A stretch of 64,000 bases of DNA from Nereocystis luetkeana (GCA_031213475.1 JARUPZ010000027.1:4899132-4963131), one strand, 5' to 3'. Shown: positions 9,601-20,102, numbered from the stretch's first letter. Translations and numbers: made by a program. Notes: generated by a model not told the origin, from the sequence alone.

Positions 9601-12465
9601 TATCGAGTACACCCCCCCCCCCCCCGCTGCCGCTGCCGCTGGGGCCGCCGCCGCCGCCGCCTCCACGGCATGAATTTAGCGTCGCGCCGTGCAGTTCTTG
9701 GGTGCACGCTTAATCTATATACTTGATTACGGTAGTGCCTGAATAATGCCGAGTGTCCGCTATTGTGTCTGTGAAATCGCTTGGCACGGATGGGATTGTT
9801 AACCAGTGTGTCAGTGTGCGGAGTAATTAGTGCCGGTTGACGCTTTATATAGTGCCCGTATTGTTGGCTGGCTTGGCGTATATACACCGACATTATGGAG
9901 GGACAATGACTGTATGTAAATAGAGCGACCCCCTTGTTGTTTATGTTCGTGTGTGAATTGAAGTTCCTCCTTAGTCTGAAGGGTGAGTTTTTTTTTTTTT
10001 TTTTTTCGTGTGTGTTATTTGTTTGTTGCTATCATGCAGACAGAACCACGTTGGATTTCTTTGCGTTGTGCGTGAGGGTGCGTTCACGTGATGGCGTGTA
10101 GACGCATGCGTTAATCTCCTCTGCTTGTTCGTATGTACATATATACGACAAATGCATGTTTTTTTGCAACAACCAGCGAAAGTCTCGTTGTCTCTGTCGA
10201 CGTTTTTTTTTTTGACGAAGGAGCTTGCGGGTTTCGGTCGAAAGGAAGGAAGGCAGGAGGGAGGGGAGGGCTGGATATATCATGGCTGTTTTTTTATTGT
10301 ACCTGCTGCCATGCTGGTATCGTATGATTTTTCCGCTGGTGTATTTTTACGCGGGACTGCCGATAGACGGGACCTAGGGGAGGGAGGGAGGGAGAGGGTG
10401 GAGGAGGGAGGGGAGGAAGGCACTGCCGTAGGACTCCCCGTTCGCTGAAGCGGCGGGTCCGACCCGTTTGAAGCTGTTTTTTTTTCGTGTTGAGAGCCAG
10501 CCGGTCGGAGATGAACGTTGAAGTTCAATAGAGGCAGACGTAAAAGAGGAAGGAAAAGGGGAAGCTAGGCCAGAACACCCCTGATATGCACCTGATAGAG
10601 TTGGCCGCCTCTTGCACCCCAAGCGATGGAGAAATTCGAAACTGGACCAACTTTTTCAAGGAGAAAAAACATGGCTGGTCGGGCGAGGAGGGGGCGCGGT
10701 TCAAAAGTTCTAGACGTGTACTCATGGATGAGTGAATTTGTAGCCCCCATCCTTTTTGGTTTGCGCTTGGCGCTTGCACTTTGCAGTGGGAGGAATCGAT
10801 CCCGGCGGCTGCTTGTCGTTTTCCGCCGCTTGAGCAAGAACAATCTTTGTAAGTCTAAACATGGAAGGATGCCGCTTTGTTGCCAAATAGTACGGAGGCG
10901 GCAGGCGTCCTGGCAAATATTTTGCGTTGGGAAGTTACGGAACTACCAGCTGGGAATCACCACCCCGGTCATTACCACCATCCTCGGGCTCTCCTTTCTG
11001 GAGACGAGTACGTACGGCCATTTCGTTACTTATTTTTTCATCTTATTTTTAACGTTGTTGCCGTTTCAAAGGCGCGGCGGCGCGCACGATCACAACCAAA
11101 TCAAACGTGAGACTTTTTGTTGTTGGTGTACTTCGAAGTACCAGGTATATAATAAGCAACGTCTCGCGCTTTGCTTTCGCCGGTTTGGCGGTCCGTCCGT
11201 TCTCCGACACCTACAAATACAAGCACGGCTGACTGAGAGACGCGGCTGTACGCACGCCCGAGCCACGTGCCATTGTATGCCAGGTATATTTCGGGTAGCA
11301 CCGCGCCGAAGATGGGATCTAAAATGTATACCTATTAATGGTATACGAGGCAATATGCCAATTATTTGCACAACCTGTAACGGCAAGGACGTGATCAACT
11401 TAACCCTTTTAGAACCGCAGTCCCGTTTTGGGGACAAACTAGTCAAATTCCGAGTAGTTTGTCCCCAAAACGGGACTGCGGTTCTAAAAGGGTTAAGGAA
11501 CTTGGGACAGAAGCAGTGCGGCCTGACCTGCACGCTCGCAATTTTTTTGGGCAAGAAACGCGTTATATGAGTGTGCACCGTTTTCGAGACCGCCGCCACA
11601 AGCACACGCGTTAAAGCGCGAACGAACGAACACCAGTAAACCGGTGGTGGTGTGCCTTATCGCGCAGGATGAAAGCATGTGACCATTTCAAAATCCCCAG
11701 TGTTGATCCCCTTGATGGGCGGCGTGAGCCACATGTTCTGCTGCGCGTCGCTTCGGCTGTCGATGCGACACTTTGACTCCCGTTCCGCTCAGTTGGCGTG
11801 TGTGTCAATTGGCGTAGAGACGAATCCCGGGGTTTACATGTGAGGCGGTGGCGGGCGGTGAGGCTGGAGTGTACCGCCCCGCCGCATGCGCAAACGCAAA
11901 AAAAAAACTGCCTCCATTGTCTTCCTCGAGGATCAAATCGAAACAGTGTCATACAGTACCTGGTATTTTATACCAGGTATGTATACCTGAAAAGCGACGC
12001 GATTATTTTCGGCAAAACTCAAATTCTCAGAATGTGTGAGGCAAGAGACTTTTGAGTCTTTTTACAAATTTCCGAATATGGAAATTAGTTTCTCACGTTC
12101 CTTGCCGAGAGTTGAGTATAAATTTACCAGGTACGAGTATTATCTCCAAAAATTCTCGAGTGCCGTCGCGGTCTTGATGTACGCATATAGAAAAACGACC
12201 TTGCGCTCGCCGGGCTTTGCTGCTGTGCACGAAATGAGTCCCCACCCCCCCCCCATGCTGTGTTGTGCATTTTTTGTGCGTCGTGTTTTTGTGTGTGCGT
12301 TCTCTTTCGTATCAGGTACGAGACGTGTCTGGCATGACCACGAGCGCGCGGCGCCTTGTGCACAGTATGGGCCGCCGAGAAACGCAGCAGAAATTCATGA
12401 TGTACTCCATCGGGCTCCTGCTTGTCGTCGGGGTCATGATCGCGGTTTACTACTGTTTGAAATGA
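3700..12465 (+). CDS. VTI1: VTI1-type Qb SNARE, six exons
   Basis: Exons 3700-3799, 4261-4384, 5916-6018, 6748-6877, 7484-7545 and 12316-12465 join in matching phases (1, 2, 0, 1, 0) to give 222 residues, the usual VTI1 length. The start fits the plant/fungal pattern (MSSIFDAYDEEF). Exons 2-3 form the N-terminal helical region, and exons 4-6 carry the SNARE motif, which aligns without gaps to VTI1 proteins up to the conserved SM before the anchor. Residues 200-221 are a single hydrophobic tail anchor followed by one Lys. VTI1 joins Qa, Qc and R SNAREs in fusion at Golgi, endosome and vacuole. All introns are GT-AG with GTGAGA- or GTAAGA-like donors. The last intron is 4.8 kb and contains a second possible last exon (9187-9264). 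Family identification is secure; splice sites were read by eye. Confidence 0.9.
4203..4221 (+). repeat. Poly-C tract in VTI1 intron 1
   Basis: A run of about 17 C lies shortly before the exon 2 acceptor. Similar C or G runs of 10-22 bases recur across the window (for example 4602, 9121, 9420, 12675, 16950), mostly in introns. Confidence 0.8.
4608..4990 (+). mobile_element. LINE 3'-end fragment in VTI1 intron 2
   Basis: Translation gives fragments (ECEMFKEERDVLDEE, then [11 protein letters not shown]) matching the C-terminal end of the LINE copy on the minus strand at 36050-37000. The tail after 4880 (a gcgcccccaactgttggagg-type sequence, then a gtctcgaaagggat-type sequence) recurs at 43800-43945 and inverted at 36060-36190. 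It is 5' truncated and broken by stops. It sits in sense orientation within the intron. Confidence 0.75.
5644..5894. mobile_element. TATTACGGGGG inverted-repeat MITE with a TTAA hairpin element nested in it
   Basis: The ends match the window-wide MITE family (TATTATGGGGGACCAT on the left; the inverse, ending CCCCGTAATA, on the right). Its left arm is split at 5661-5802 by a TTAA-flanked hairpin element. The right end lies only 21 bases before VTI1 exon 3, so part of the branch-site region of this intron may be transposon sequence. Confidence 0.85.
5661..5802. mobile_element. TTAA-flanked hairpin element (piggyBac-like MITE), nested copy
   Basis: It begins TTAACCCTTACAGCACC and ends GGTCCTAAAAGGGTTAA, inverted ends bounded by TTAA on both sides. 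TTAA target duplication followed by CCC is characteristic of piggyBac superfamily ends (family knowledge). No transposase is present, so it would be non-autonomous. Confidence 0.75.
7402..7426. repeat. (GTAC)n microsatellite
   Basis: About six GTAC units in VTI1 intron 4. Confidence 0.85.
9187..9264 (+). CDS. Possible alternative last exon of VTI1, lacking the membrane anchor
   Basis: After a CCGTAG acceptor this 26-codon frame begins in phase 0, exactly what exon 5 (ending 7545) needs, and ends at TAG 9262-9264. It starts VRETKTNLDEGKTVLDRM, which fits the end of the VTI1 SNARE motif (T-x2-NL-x5-VL-x2-M) at least as well as the distal exon, which starts VRDVSGM. It stops seven residues after that Met, so a transcript ending here would encode a 198-residue protein with a complete SNARE motif and no transmembrane anchor. 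No convincing donor lies inside it. It could instead be a decaying duplicate of the last exon. Confidence 0.6.
   Translation: MRETKTNLDEGKTVLDRMHGWFRNF
9570..9612 (+). repeat. Fragment of the interspersed GATCGAGTAC repeat (family C)
   Basis: The segment from ctacggccatgcatgagatc to tatcgagtac followed by a C run matches one end of longer copies at 27698-28110 and 44217-44632. Confidence 0.7.
11400..11496. mobile_element. TTAA-flanked hairpin element, near-perfect palindrome
   Basis: 97 bases from TTAACCCTTTTAGAACCGCA to its inverse TGCGGTTCTAAAAGGGTTAA. Both arms carry the same GTCCCGTTTTGGGGACAAAC block, so the RNA or DNA could fold into one long hairpin. This is the cleanest copy of the family in the window. 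Confidence 0.9.
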
Positions 12466-13737
12466 TGAAAGAGCTCCGGCGAATCCGGCGCCGGCTCTGT
12501 GAGCAGGAAAGAGTCCAAGTACGTTGGTATAGCTCGATGGCTGTGCGATGATTCATTACTATTAGTAGTATACATTTTGGTTTTTATGTATTTTGTTTTG
12601 AGTAGTTTTCCTCGCCGCTGCCCTGGTATTTTCGCCCTACGATGCGGCCTCGTTTTTTTGTGACGGCGTGTTTGCGGGGGGGGGGGGGGGGGGGGGGCTG
12701 GTTGGTGCCTTTGGAGCGCAGCGACGAAAGCCTCTTTTCGCGTGTTGTGTTTTTGTGTGGGGGTGGGTGGGGGTCCTCGAATCCCCCATCTCCCCACGGC
12801 TTTTTAGCGTTGTGTGGATTCGACCTTCAGAAAGAAGGGGTGGGGGGGGGTTCTTCGTTCGTTTCGTGCCAATACGCCGCTCGCTCGTACAGTACACGCC
12901 GAAGGAGCCGATACGGCGTGGACAGCAGCAGGGTTCCCCACGGCAACCAAGCGCCAGTCGCAAGTGTGGGAGATAAGCTGTTTCTTATAGCAGGGTAGCT
13001 TTTAACCCCTTTGGAGCTTGCGAGGGGGAAAAAAAAAAAGTATCGAAAATAAATGACGCTTCCAGCGTCGGCCGCAGCAGCGCTGAGCTGCACCGGTTGC
13101 TGCTTATCATATGGGGGGTAAGGGATGTGCTCAAAGTGCCATGGACGGAGCTGTACGCCCACGGCAAAGTAATGATGGCGGTACTTCTACTGCTTTAGTA
13201 CTGGCTGCCTTGCTGCCGCACGCCGCACGCTCACATGCAGTAGCAAACACTGCTGCTTTGAGAAGATGCACTACTCGTCGTTTTTTTTTTTGGTGAGATA
13301 TACGAAGTATAAACATAGGCCCCAAAATAGTGTAGAGGGAGTCCAACGAGCGAAGAGGGCATTCGTTTGGGGGGGCCGGCTCGAGACGATAACCACAGTG
13401 TCAATCAAGGGAAGCACTGTGGTTCGGGCGGGCAGCTGACGACTGGCGGGGAGAAGGGGCCGAGGGCATTTCGCGGCCCCGGCCCGGGTTGCGGCATCCG
13501 ACCTGTGGGTCTACGAAGGGACCAGGGACAAAACAAAACAAACCGCTACAAAAACATGAAGCGTCTCTGCACAACGCTAAAACAGGCAGTTCGGTGAAGA
13601 AAGCAGCAAAAACGTTATATGTTTTTGATTTAGAAGCGGAGCACGAAGTTTACCATTCCTCGGAACTCGGATCCATCCCGATCCACGCGGCATATCTTGT
13701 ACGCATGGAGGGAGGGGAGTGTGTGTATGTGTGTGGG

Positions 13738-13830
13738 GGGGGAGTACTCGGTGTTATGCATGACCGTAGTTATATGGACATTAACCCTCGCATCCCTAAC
13801 ATGCCTGGAACGGGGTGGGGGCTGCAGCTG
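13738..13830 (-). repeat. Diverged fragment of repeat family C
   Basis: It runs from gtactcggtgttatgcatga through the ccctcgcatccctaacatgc segment, the inverse orientation of the 9570 copy and a diverged version of the 27700-27800 copy. Confidence 0.65.
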
Positions 13831-14712
13831 CCAGGGGCGTGCGCTAGCGAAGAGCCGCCGGCACAGAACCAAAAACACTGCGTAACACTCTGTTTTTTCG
13901 CCAACGCACATATAACATCGTACTCGCCACAGGGGAGGTTTGCGATTTGAGTTTGAACTCGTTCACGCTTCCCCCGACGAGAGGATGGCACCGAAGGCTC
14001 GTGTATAGTAGCCAGGCGCCCACCCGGTCGGTCGTGGGACGAAAAAAGGGGGTTGCGTGCCGACATCACCCACACAGTTGTGCTGAATACGGTCTACGGC
14101 GGTGCTCGGATAAATCATGGATGAAACGCCAGGGCTCTACCCGGACAGCATACCGTAGTATTAAAAGCATTAGCAGCGCTTGCCCCACCCGTACAGCCGG
14201 TAGCTCTAATAATCCTGTGTCCCGAAGAAAAAAAAAATCAAGCATCGGGACAACACGACCAACCAAAAATCTCGTACATACATACCACCAGCAGTAGTGA
14301 CATCGCGTTCTTTTTTCATGCGCCGGATCTGAGATGGGGCATGCGCGAACGCTCAACTCCGCACGGCAGCCACGGCGATGCGAAGCTCGTGCGGACGAAG
14401 GCGCGACAGCAGTAGATCCAACCCGCCTGCCTGCACCCCCATACAGAGCGGTCAAGGGTTGTTGCCCTCCCATGCCAAGAAACTAAAAACACGGCTGTGA
14501 ACCAAAATCGGGAAGAAAAACGAAACCGAAACGCCTACCAGGTATATACGTACCTGGTGCTGTTCATCATTGATTTTACAGAAAAAATGCTGCAGTCCGC
14601 TTGTAGCCCTCCAATGCATTAAAAACAAAACAAGGCTACTAAAACTGAAAATGCGTGAATGGAAAGCGCCTTGGTGCGGCTGCCATGAATAGACGAGACA
14701 CATATAATATAT

Positions 14713-14719
<7 letters not shown>

Positions 14720-14745
<26 letters not shown>

Positions 14746-14746
14746 A
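14720..14746. repeat. (TA)n microsatellite
   Basis: About 13 TA units just downstream of the CX9C gene's stop codon. Confidence 0.9.
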
Positions 14747-14821
14747 TCGCTTTATAGCAACAGCTGCCGTCAATGGGTGACAGAAGAAAGCCACAGACTG
14801 CAATTAACAGCGAGCTGAGGG

Positions 14822-17800
14822 CTATCGTGCGATGCCACCACCGCTATCCTTCGGTCCCTCCACGACTTCTACCTTGGGCTCTGCCCCGCCCTCGTCCCCG
14901 CCCGCCTCGGGGACAACTTCCGATTTCTTCCCTCCCGCCGCGTCTCCCTCGCTTCCTTGCCCCTCGCCCCCCTGCCCCTCTTCTTCTCCGCCGCCTGGCG
15001 GTGTTGGGTGCTGTTTTGTGAGGTCTTGGTAACCGAGACCGAGTCGCGCGATTTCTTCGTTGCTGAAGCCGCGGCGCTGCAGCTGCGGCTCCAAGTGGAC
15101 CTGGCCGTTCGGAGCAGCACCCGGGAGATGCAAGCAGCGGAGATTGGACAAACGTCGGGATTTACTGTAGGAACACTACGTTCCTGGTGCCAAGAAAGCT
15201 CGCCGTTCATACCACAGGTATACTCCACTCCAGAGTACACCGTTACTGCACGACGGATCGGGTGCAAACACAGTGCATTGGCTAACCTGCTTACTGCATA
15301 CCAACGTAGTATATTTGCCGTGGCGTGGTTTGGTCACCACAGAGCTTTTAACGCAAGGATAGAAGAATCATTCGGCATGGACACTGGGTGTGCTGGATGT
15401 CGACGGGCAGAAAGAGCAATTTAATATGAAGAACACCCACACACACACACATATCATACGCTGGTACATATATTTAGCCTTTAGGGCGCGTTCTACGATA
15501 GAGGTAGCACATCTCCGCCAAAACGTTTTCTGAATGACGGGGCTCCTTAACCCAAAATCGGCGGAATACCATCGTTGTTTCGAAAAATGACGTAATTTTA
15601 AGCTTGGCCCATGGGGTTATTCATCGGCATGCAACTCGGTTTTCGCTGACGTCAGTTTTTTGGGTGAGATGGGGAGCTCCTCATGCGAAGAGCCTCATAA
15701 AATTTAGGGTGAACCTCTATCGTAGAACGCCTCTTAGACTGCTCCTTTCAATAGTATAGACTACTGTGGTAGAGCTACTATGTAGCTCGTGTAGCTCGGT
15801 AGACTGCAGCTCATGAAGCGCAGTGCGGACTATGTAACTCGTGCAGCTCAGCGAAAACCACCAACAGAGTAGTACTCCAGCAGTAGCTCGGTGGGGCTAT
15901 TGTGTGTGTTCTTCCCATTAAACGGTTTTTTCTACCCGTCGACATCCAGCACGACCAGTGTCCGTGCCGATTCTTCAATCCTAGAAGAGATACAAGCTCT
16001 GAATGTGGTCACAAAACCACGACACACCAGAGATACCGCGTTGAATTGCAGCAAGCAGAATAGACAACCCAATGCCGTGTCATCCTCGTACTGGATACGA
16101 CAGGCACGACATACATGCTAGCAATCCAGATGCCTTGAGAGAGAAAAAAAAAGCGAAAGAAACAGAGAAAAACAAAAAAGGAGGTGTCGCTTCCCCCCCC
16201 GGAGATGTGACAGACAATAGAAAACACAAAATGGAAACTTGCAGCTCAGAACAATTGTAGCTGAGTAGAGCGACTGCTGCATCATTAGAGCTATGGTAGC
16301 TAGAGCTGCCACAGCTCAGTAGGGCCATTCCTGCTGCTCGGTAGAGCTCCTGTTTATCTCAACACCCTCACGCATCCACGGCGGTGACTCGAAACAAGCA
16401 GAGGCACGGACAGAGAAGCCCGACGACGATCGTCCACGCGAACAGACTGAACGCCAACCTGGCCGACAAAATAGATCGGCCAAAAAACAAAAACACCAGC
16501 AAGGGCTGGCTGTTTCAGGACAACACCACCGACCACAACGCACACAGGCCCTCCGCATTCGCAGGATTCGGTCGAGTCCGCGGCTAACGATTTTATGTAA
16601 ATTTTGAACGAAAGAAAAAAGACTCAGACTCGGCGGGACCTCCCGCACCCGCGCACCTGCAAACAATTGTATTGTCGTTTGGTCTCCTCTTGGCAGCTGT
16701 TTTTTTTTCCCTTCTTGGTACCCTTGGTGGGGTTCTCGCACACGAACACGTCCCGCATCGGTGCCATGCACGCGAGGTTCGTGGGAGCGAGCGCCTCCGC
16801 GACGCTGGCACCGCACGCAGCGTGCTCCTTCTTCGGCCGCGGCTCGCAAATGATGTCGGCAATGATTTTGGGGTGGAAGCTTGTCGACGGACGGCGGGGC
16901 GATGATGCGCGCGCACGACAGGGAAAGAGGATGAAAGGAAGGTGGACGGGGCGGGGGGGGGGGGGGGGGGGAAGGGGAAGGTGGAGGTACTTGCAGATGT
17001 CTCACAAAAGTAATAAGCGGGCATGGAGACTATTCGCGTGCCGAAGAGGTCGGCCCCTAGGGCGTGAGTAACGATCTACCTCTTTTTTTTCCATCCCATT
17101 TATTATCTTCGCCCTATGAATCGTAACTCAGATCCGGGGTCACAAATCAGGCTCTCCCCCCCTCCCTCCCTCCCTCCCTCCCTCCCTCCCACTACGCTTC
17201 TTGCCTTGGAAGGCATTTTTATCGCGAGAAGACTTCGGCCCTCTCTTCCCTCTTCGACTCGCATCGAATTGAGCCTATCAAACCCATCCTATAACAGGAG
17301 TTGATTCCGTTTTTCATTTAGTCTCGCGAATAAACTCGAAAAGTCCGACCCACGTGGGATTCGAACTCCAACACCTACTCTTTCTTCAGCAGTCGAGGGT
17401 ATAACTATTACGGGGGGCCATAGTAAATAGGACCAAATATGGTCAGTAAAAATAGGTAAACATACGGGTTTTCGTATGGACCATAGGTCGTATTTACTAT
17501 GGTCCCCCGTAATAGCCCACCATTGTTGTAGTCTAAATACCTCACCGCACTCAGTTGGTCGGACATTACTGGCTGTGGAGTCACTTTGCGGACAGGGACC
17601 GCTGTACCCGTGCACATTCAAGTACGTGAACAACCCGCTTCGAGCAGGAACAAAACATGTGAAGAAAAAAATCGAAAAGATTTATCATACGTAGCAATTC
17701 CGACTGTCGTTTCGATTCGTAATAAGCTCCACCCCCCTACCATTGCTAGGCTTGCCGTCAGTAGTCTTCCTTTTCCTCATGACGTTGCTGTACGCGCAGC

Positions 17801-19180
17801 AGTCCATAAACTGTGCTCGTACGTTCGTGGCGCAACTGGCGCAGTGCGTTCAATGTACGCAAAGTAGGCAGTGTGATACCAGGTAGGCAATACAACTGCT
17901 TCCTGGCGTTGTAGCCACGGCAGGAGGGGGGGGGGCTTTTACCGTTGTTCACGGCACGCCGTAGGCGGTCGGGGGGGGGGGGGGGCGTTGGTTGTCGCGC
18001 ACGTGGTTCTGTGAACATGTGAGCATACAGTTGGTAATTACCCGGCTTCTCGTACTCTGTTCTCTGTATCATACGAGTAGCCGCTGTGCGCTGCTGTTGC
18101 AGAGTACGGGTGTACCCGTACTCGTACCAGAGTAGACGTGTCGGAAAATAACAGCAGACTCGTCGTATTGTAAGAGTCGAAGCATCACAACAGCAGCCTC
18201 AGCACAATATCTAACTTTCTACGAAAACGCGGTACTTATATATACGTCGTATTTCACAGCAGTATACCAGTGGAGGCTATCGTACTGTACTGGCATACCA
18301 CTACTGTCCCGTAATATAGTAACCGTATTTTACAATGAGGCGCGCGAGCGCGAAGCACGAGCCTTTTGTTCTAGGTTTTCCAAGGAAGAAAAGGAGACGT
18401 TCAGTCTGAGAGCCAAACCACGCCTGCTGGGGGTGCCGTCTGTGCCGTTGCCGGCTGGTCTCTCTACACTCTCGCACCAACTCCAACTGCGACTTCACAA
18501 AAAAAAAAAAAAGCAAACCGAGAACAGCGCTCGAATGCATTTCATCGAGGGCAATAACAATACCAGTAGAGTCTATTTAACCCTTTTAGAACCGCAGTCC
18601 CATATGTGGGGACAAACCAGTCAAATTTCAAGTAGTTTTGTCCCCAAACGGGACTGCGGTTCTAAAGGGGTTAATAGAGAGTAGGGTCTATTTCATAGAG
18701 TCTTGAGTCTGTCTTTACGTATCTCCACCCGACCTGGAACACCAGTACTTGTATCAATAGTACAGCAGTCTTCTGCTACGAGTCCTGCTGCGCTGTACCT
18801 ATATACCAGTACAGCGGTATTATTAATACTCGTACTCAGTAGTCTCTGGTGTGGTGAACGAAGCACGATAGCCTGGACTCGAGACTTGAACAAAAACAAA
18901 TGCGGCGTAATAGACAACACCGCATCCGACATTCGGAGAGCTTTGTCGAGTTACTGAGCTGTCGAGCGCGAGTTCGCGCTTACATGTTGCCCTGTTTGCT
19001 ACCTGCTATGTACGCCACCGAGGAAGGGATTGTCGAACACGTCACACCACACCGCTCTTACTGTCTTTCAACCGGTGCACCACGCGTGAAGGTGTCGCTG
19101 ACGAAGTACGACCCAACCATGAATGTCAGCAGGGTTGCCAGCAGGAGAGGCTTGACCCTCTCTGCGAGCCGCATCGCCAT
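14822..19180 (-). CDS. Twin CX9C (CHCH-like) protein with an N-terminal hydrophobic segment, three exons
   Basis: Exons 19180-19062, 16879-16657 and 15100-14822 join in phases 2 and 0 to give 206 residues. Exon 1 starts MAMRLAERVK and is followed by a hydrophobic stretch (about residues 11-28), suggesting a signal anchor or membrane-bound presequence. Exon 2 carries the cysteines: CMAPMRDVFVC and CQEETKRQYNC are two CX9C units separated by 14 residues, the spacing of the coiled-coil-helix-coiled-coil-helix fold. Two further Cys precede them. Such proteins usually fold through MIA40 in the mitochondrial intermembrane space (family knowledge). Exon 3 contains RRGFSNEEIARLG and an acidic, Gly- and Pro-rich tail. 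The start lies 355 bases from the divergent TrmO gene, which supports it. I do not recognise the specific orthologue; exon 1 is the least certain part. Confidence 0.7.
15280..15465 (-). mobile_element. Short retroelement-like repeat ending in (CA)n (family H)
   Basis: Shares cactgggtgtgctggatgtc and gacgggcagaaagagcaattt with copies at 55025-55215 and 63095-63215 (same orientation) and 15900-16060 and 52800-52945 (opposite orientation). The 3' side ends in a CACACACACA tract, as in the 55 kb copy. No coding frame. Confidence 0.7.
15485..15733. mobile_element. Inverted-repeat element, CGTTCTACGATAGAGGT family (D)
   Basis: The left end reads GCGTTCTACGATAGAGGT and the right end is its inverse (ACCTCTATCGTAGAACGC). 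The inside contains agcctcataaaatttagggt and ccttaacccaaaatcggcgg segments also found, inverted, at 33700-33956 and 47125-47374. About 250 bases, no transposase. It lies in the intron between exons 2 and 3 of the CX9C gene. Confidence 0.85.
15765..15895. repeat. GTAGCTC-rich low-complexity stretch
   Basis: Irregular repeats of GTAGCTC, GCAGCTC and AGCTCGGTAG. A similar stretch resumes at 16255-16350, so the family H copy between them may have inserted into it. Confidence 0.5.
15900..16060 (+). mobile_element. Family H repeat copy, inverted relative to 15280
   Basis: Contains ctacccgtcgacatccagca, cagtgtccgtgccgattctt and tagaagagatacaagctctg, the reverse complement of the copies at 15280, 55025 and 63095. 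Confidence 0.75.
17110..17400 (-). mobile_element. tRNA-derived SINE (family E), head interrupted by a MITE
   Basis: On the minus strand a B-box-like gttcgaatcccacgtgggtc is followed by the same body as the copy at 52225-52617 (gtcggacttt, then caattcgatgcgagtcga, then tctgagttacga). A (GGGA)-rich stretch replaces part of the body. The 5' part of the tRNA-like head appears to continue beyond 17515, on the other side of the MITE at 17406-17514. Confidence 0.75.
17406..17514. mobile_element. TATTACGGGGG-family MITE (A)
   Basis: Starts TATTACGGGGGGCCATAGTA and ends with the inverse, ACTATGGTCCCCCGTAATA. About 109 bases with no coding capacity; it splits the SINE head. Confidence 0.9.
18577..18674. 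mobile_element. TTAA-flanked hairpin element
   Basis: TTAACCCTTTTAGAACCGCA at the left and TGCGGTTCTAAAGGGGTTAA at the right, same family as 11400-11496, in intron 1 of the CX9C gene. Confidence 0.9.
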
Positions 19181-19535
19181 GGCAACAGCACTCAATAGGA
19201 CCTGCTCTGAAGGAAGAGATGACCTATGGTGTCTTGCAAACAAAAGCGACTGGGATGTTGGCACGGGGGAGATGTCGCAGGGGGTACTGTAACACTCGTA
19301 GTAGTTGTTCGCTCAATATCAGTGTAGAAAAGGGTTTCAGTTGTACAAAAGCTGATTTCTTGAAAAGGGGATAAACGAGATTGTATTTCGACCGGCTGTC
19401 GTCGCGGTGTCCTGTCAGCTGTGTGTCCCTCTGCGTGATCGTGTGTCACGAGTGACGAGACACTGCAACGCATTATTTTGCCGCAGCCAGACGGTAGGAT
19501 ACATAAGTGCCTGCCTGGTAACTCCCTCCTGGTCA
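19181..19535. promoter_or_regulatory. Divergent promoter region between the CX9C gene and the TrmO-like gene
   Basis: 355 bases between two start codons facing away from each other. A compact bidirectional promoter is inferred; I see no named motif. Confidence 0.45.
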
Positions 19536-20102
19536 ATGGGCACCCCTAATGTATTCAGCAACGCCGCCAATCTCCTCGCGGTATGTTCCGCGTTAGCTGT
19601 TGGATTTGCTCTTGGCAACCTCGCCGCTCGCCGAGGCGAGCACCAGCAGCAGCAGAAACGACAGCAGCAGGAGGAGCAACAGCAGCAGCAGGGAGTACGC
19701 CAACCATGCGGCAGCCCTAGAGGGGCCAAGCGGAAAGCACGGGTGCGTAAGAGCGAAGAAAACGCGAAGGGCAAGGCTTCCGGCCAGGTCCAGCCACCTC
19801 TGCCGCCGCCCCCGTCGTCGTCGAACGAGCAAGCCAACGCCAACGGCAACGCTGCCGCTGCCACCACCAAGCATCTGTCGCGACGAACCCGCAACCGCAT
19901 GAGGAAGCTGGCACCCAAAGACGCTGCGCTCGACGCGTTCACCAGAGTCGCCAGGTCCCACGTCGCCTGCATCGGCTCGGGAGACTACGGGTTCCTTCTC
20001 CTCCTGCCGAGGAAGGCATTCCTAGCCGCCGGCCGATTCGTTCTCTACGCGGACTGCCGAGACCGCCTGGTCACTCTCGGGGAGGCCCGACGAGCGACCA
20101 CG

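Larger units (their letters stand above)
9265..12315 (+). other. Distal part of the last VTI1 intron
   Basis: About 3 kb after the alternative exon. It holds poly-C runs near 9420 and 9530, a copy of the gcatgagatcgagtac repeat (9570-9612), a TTAA hairpin element (11400-11496), and paired TACCTGGTA/TACCAGGTA motifs (11955-11980). A plus-strand frame at 10626-11570 stays open for 300 codons, with a hydrophobic stretch near 10960-11060, but I recognise no protein in it and it has no clear splice context. Confidence 0.4.
12466..14821. other. Convergent intergenic region between VTI1 and the CX9C gene
   Basis: Holds the 3' ends of two convergent genes. It contains a 22-base G run (12676), a fragment of repeat family C (13738-13830), TACCAGGTA motifs at 14549 and a (TA)n tract at 14720. 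No frame here looks like a gene. Confidence 0.4.

Noticed and set aside
10626-11570. Open frame with hydrophobic segments in the last VTI1 intron
   Set aside because: No recognisable family, includes a TTAA transposon hairpin in its coding part, and lacks clear splice signals.
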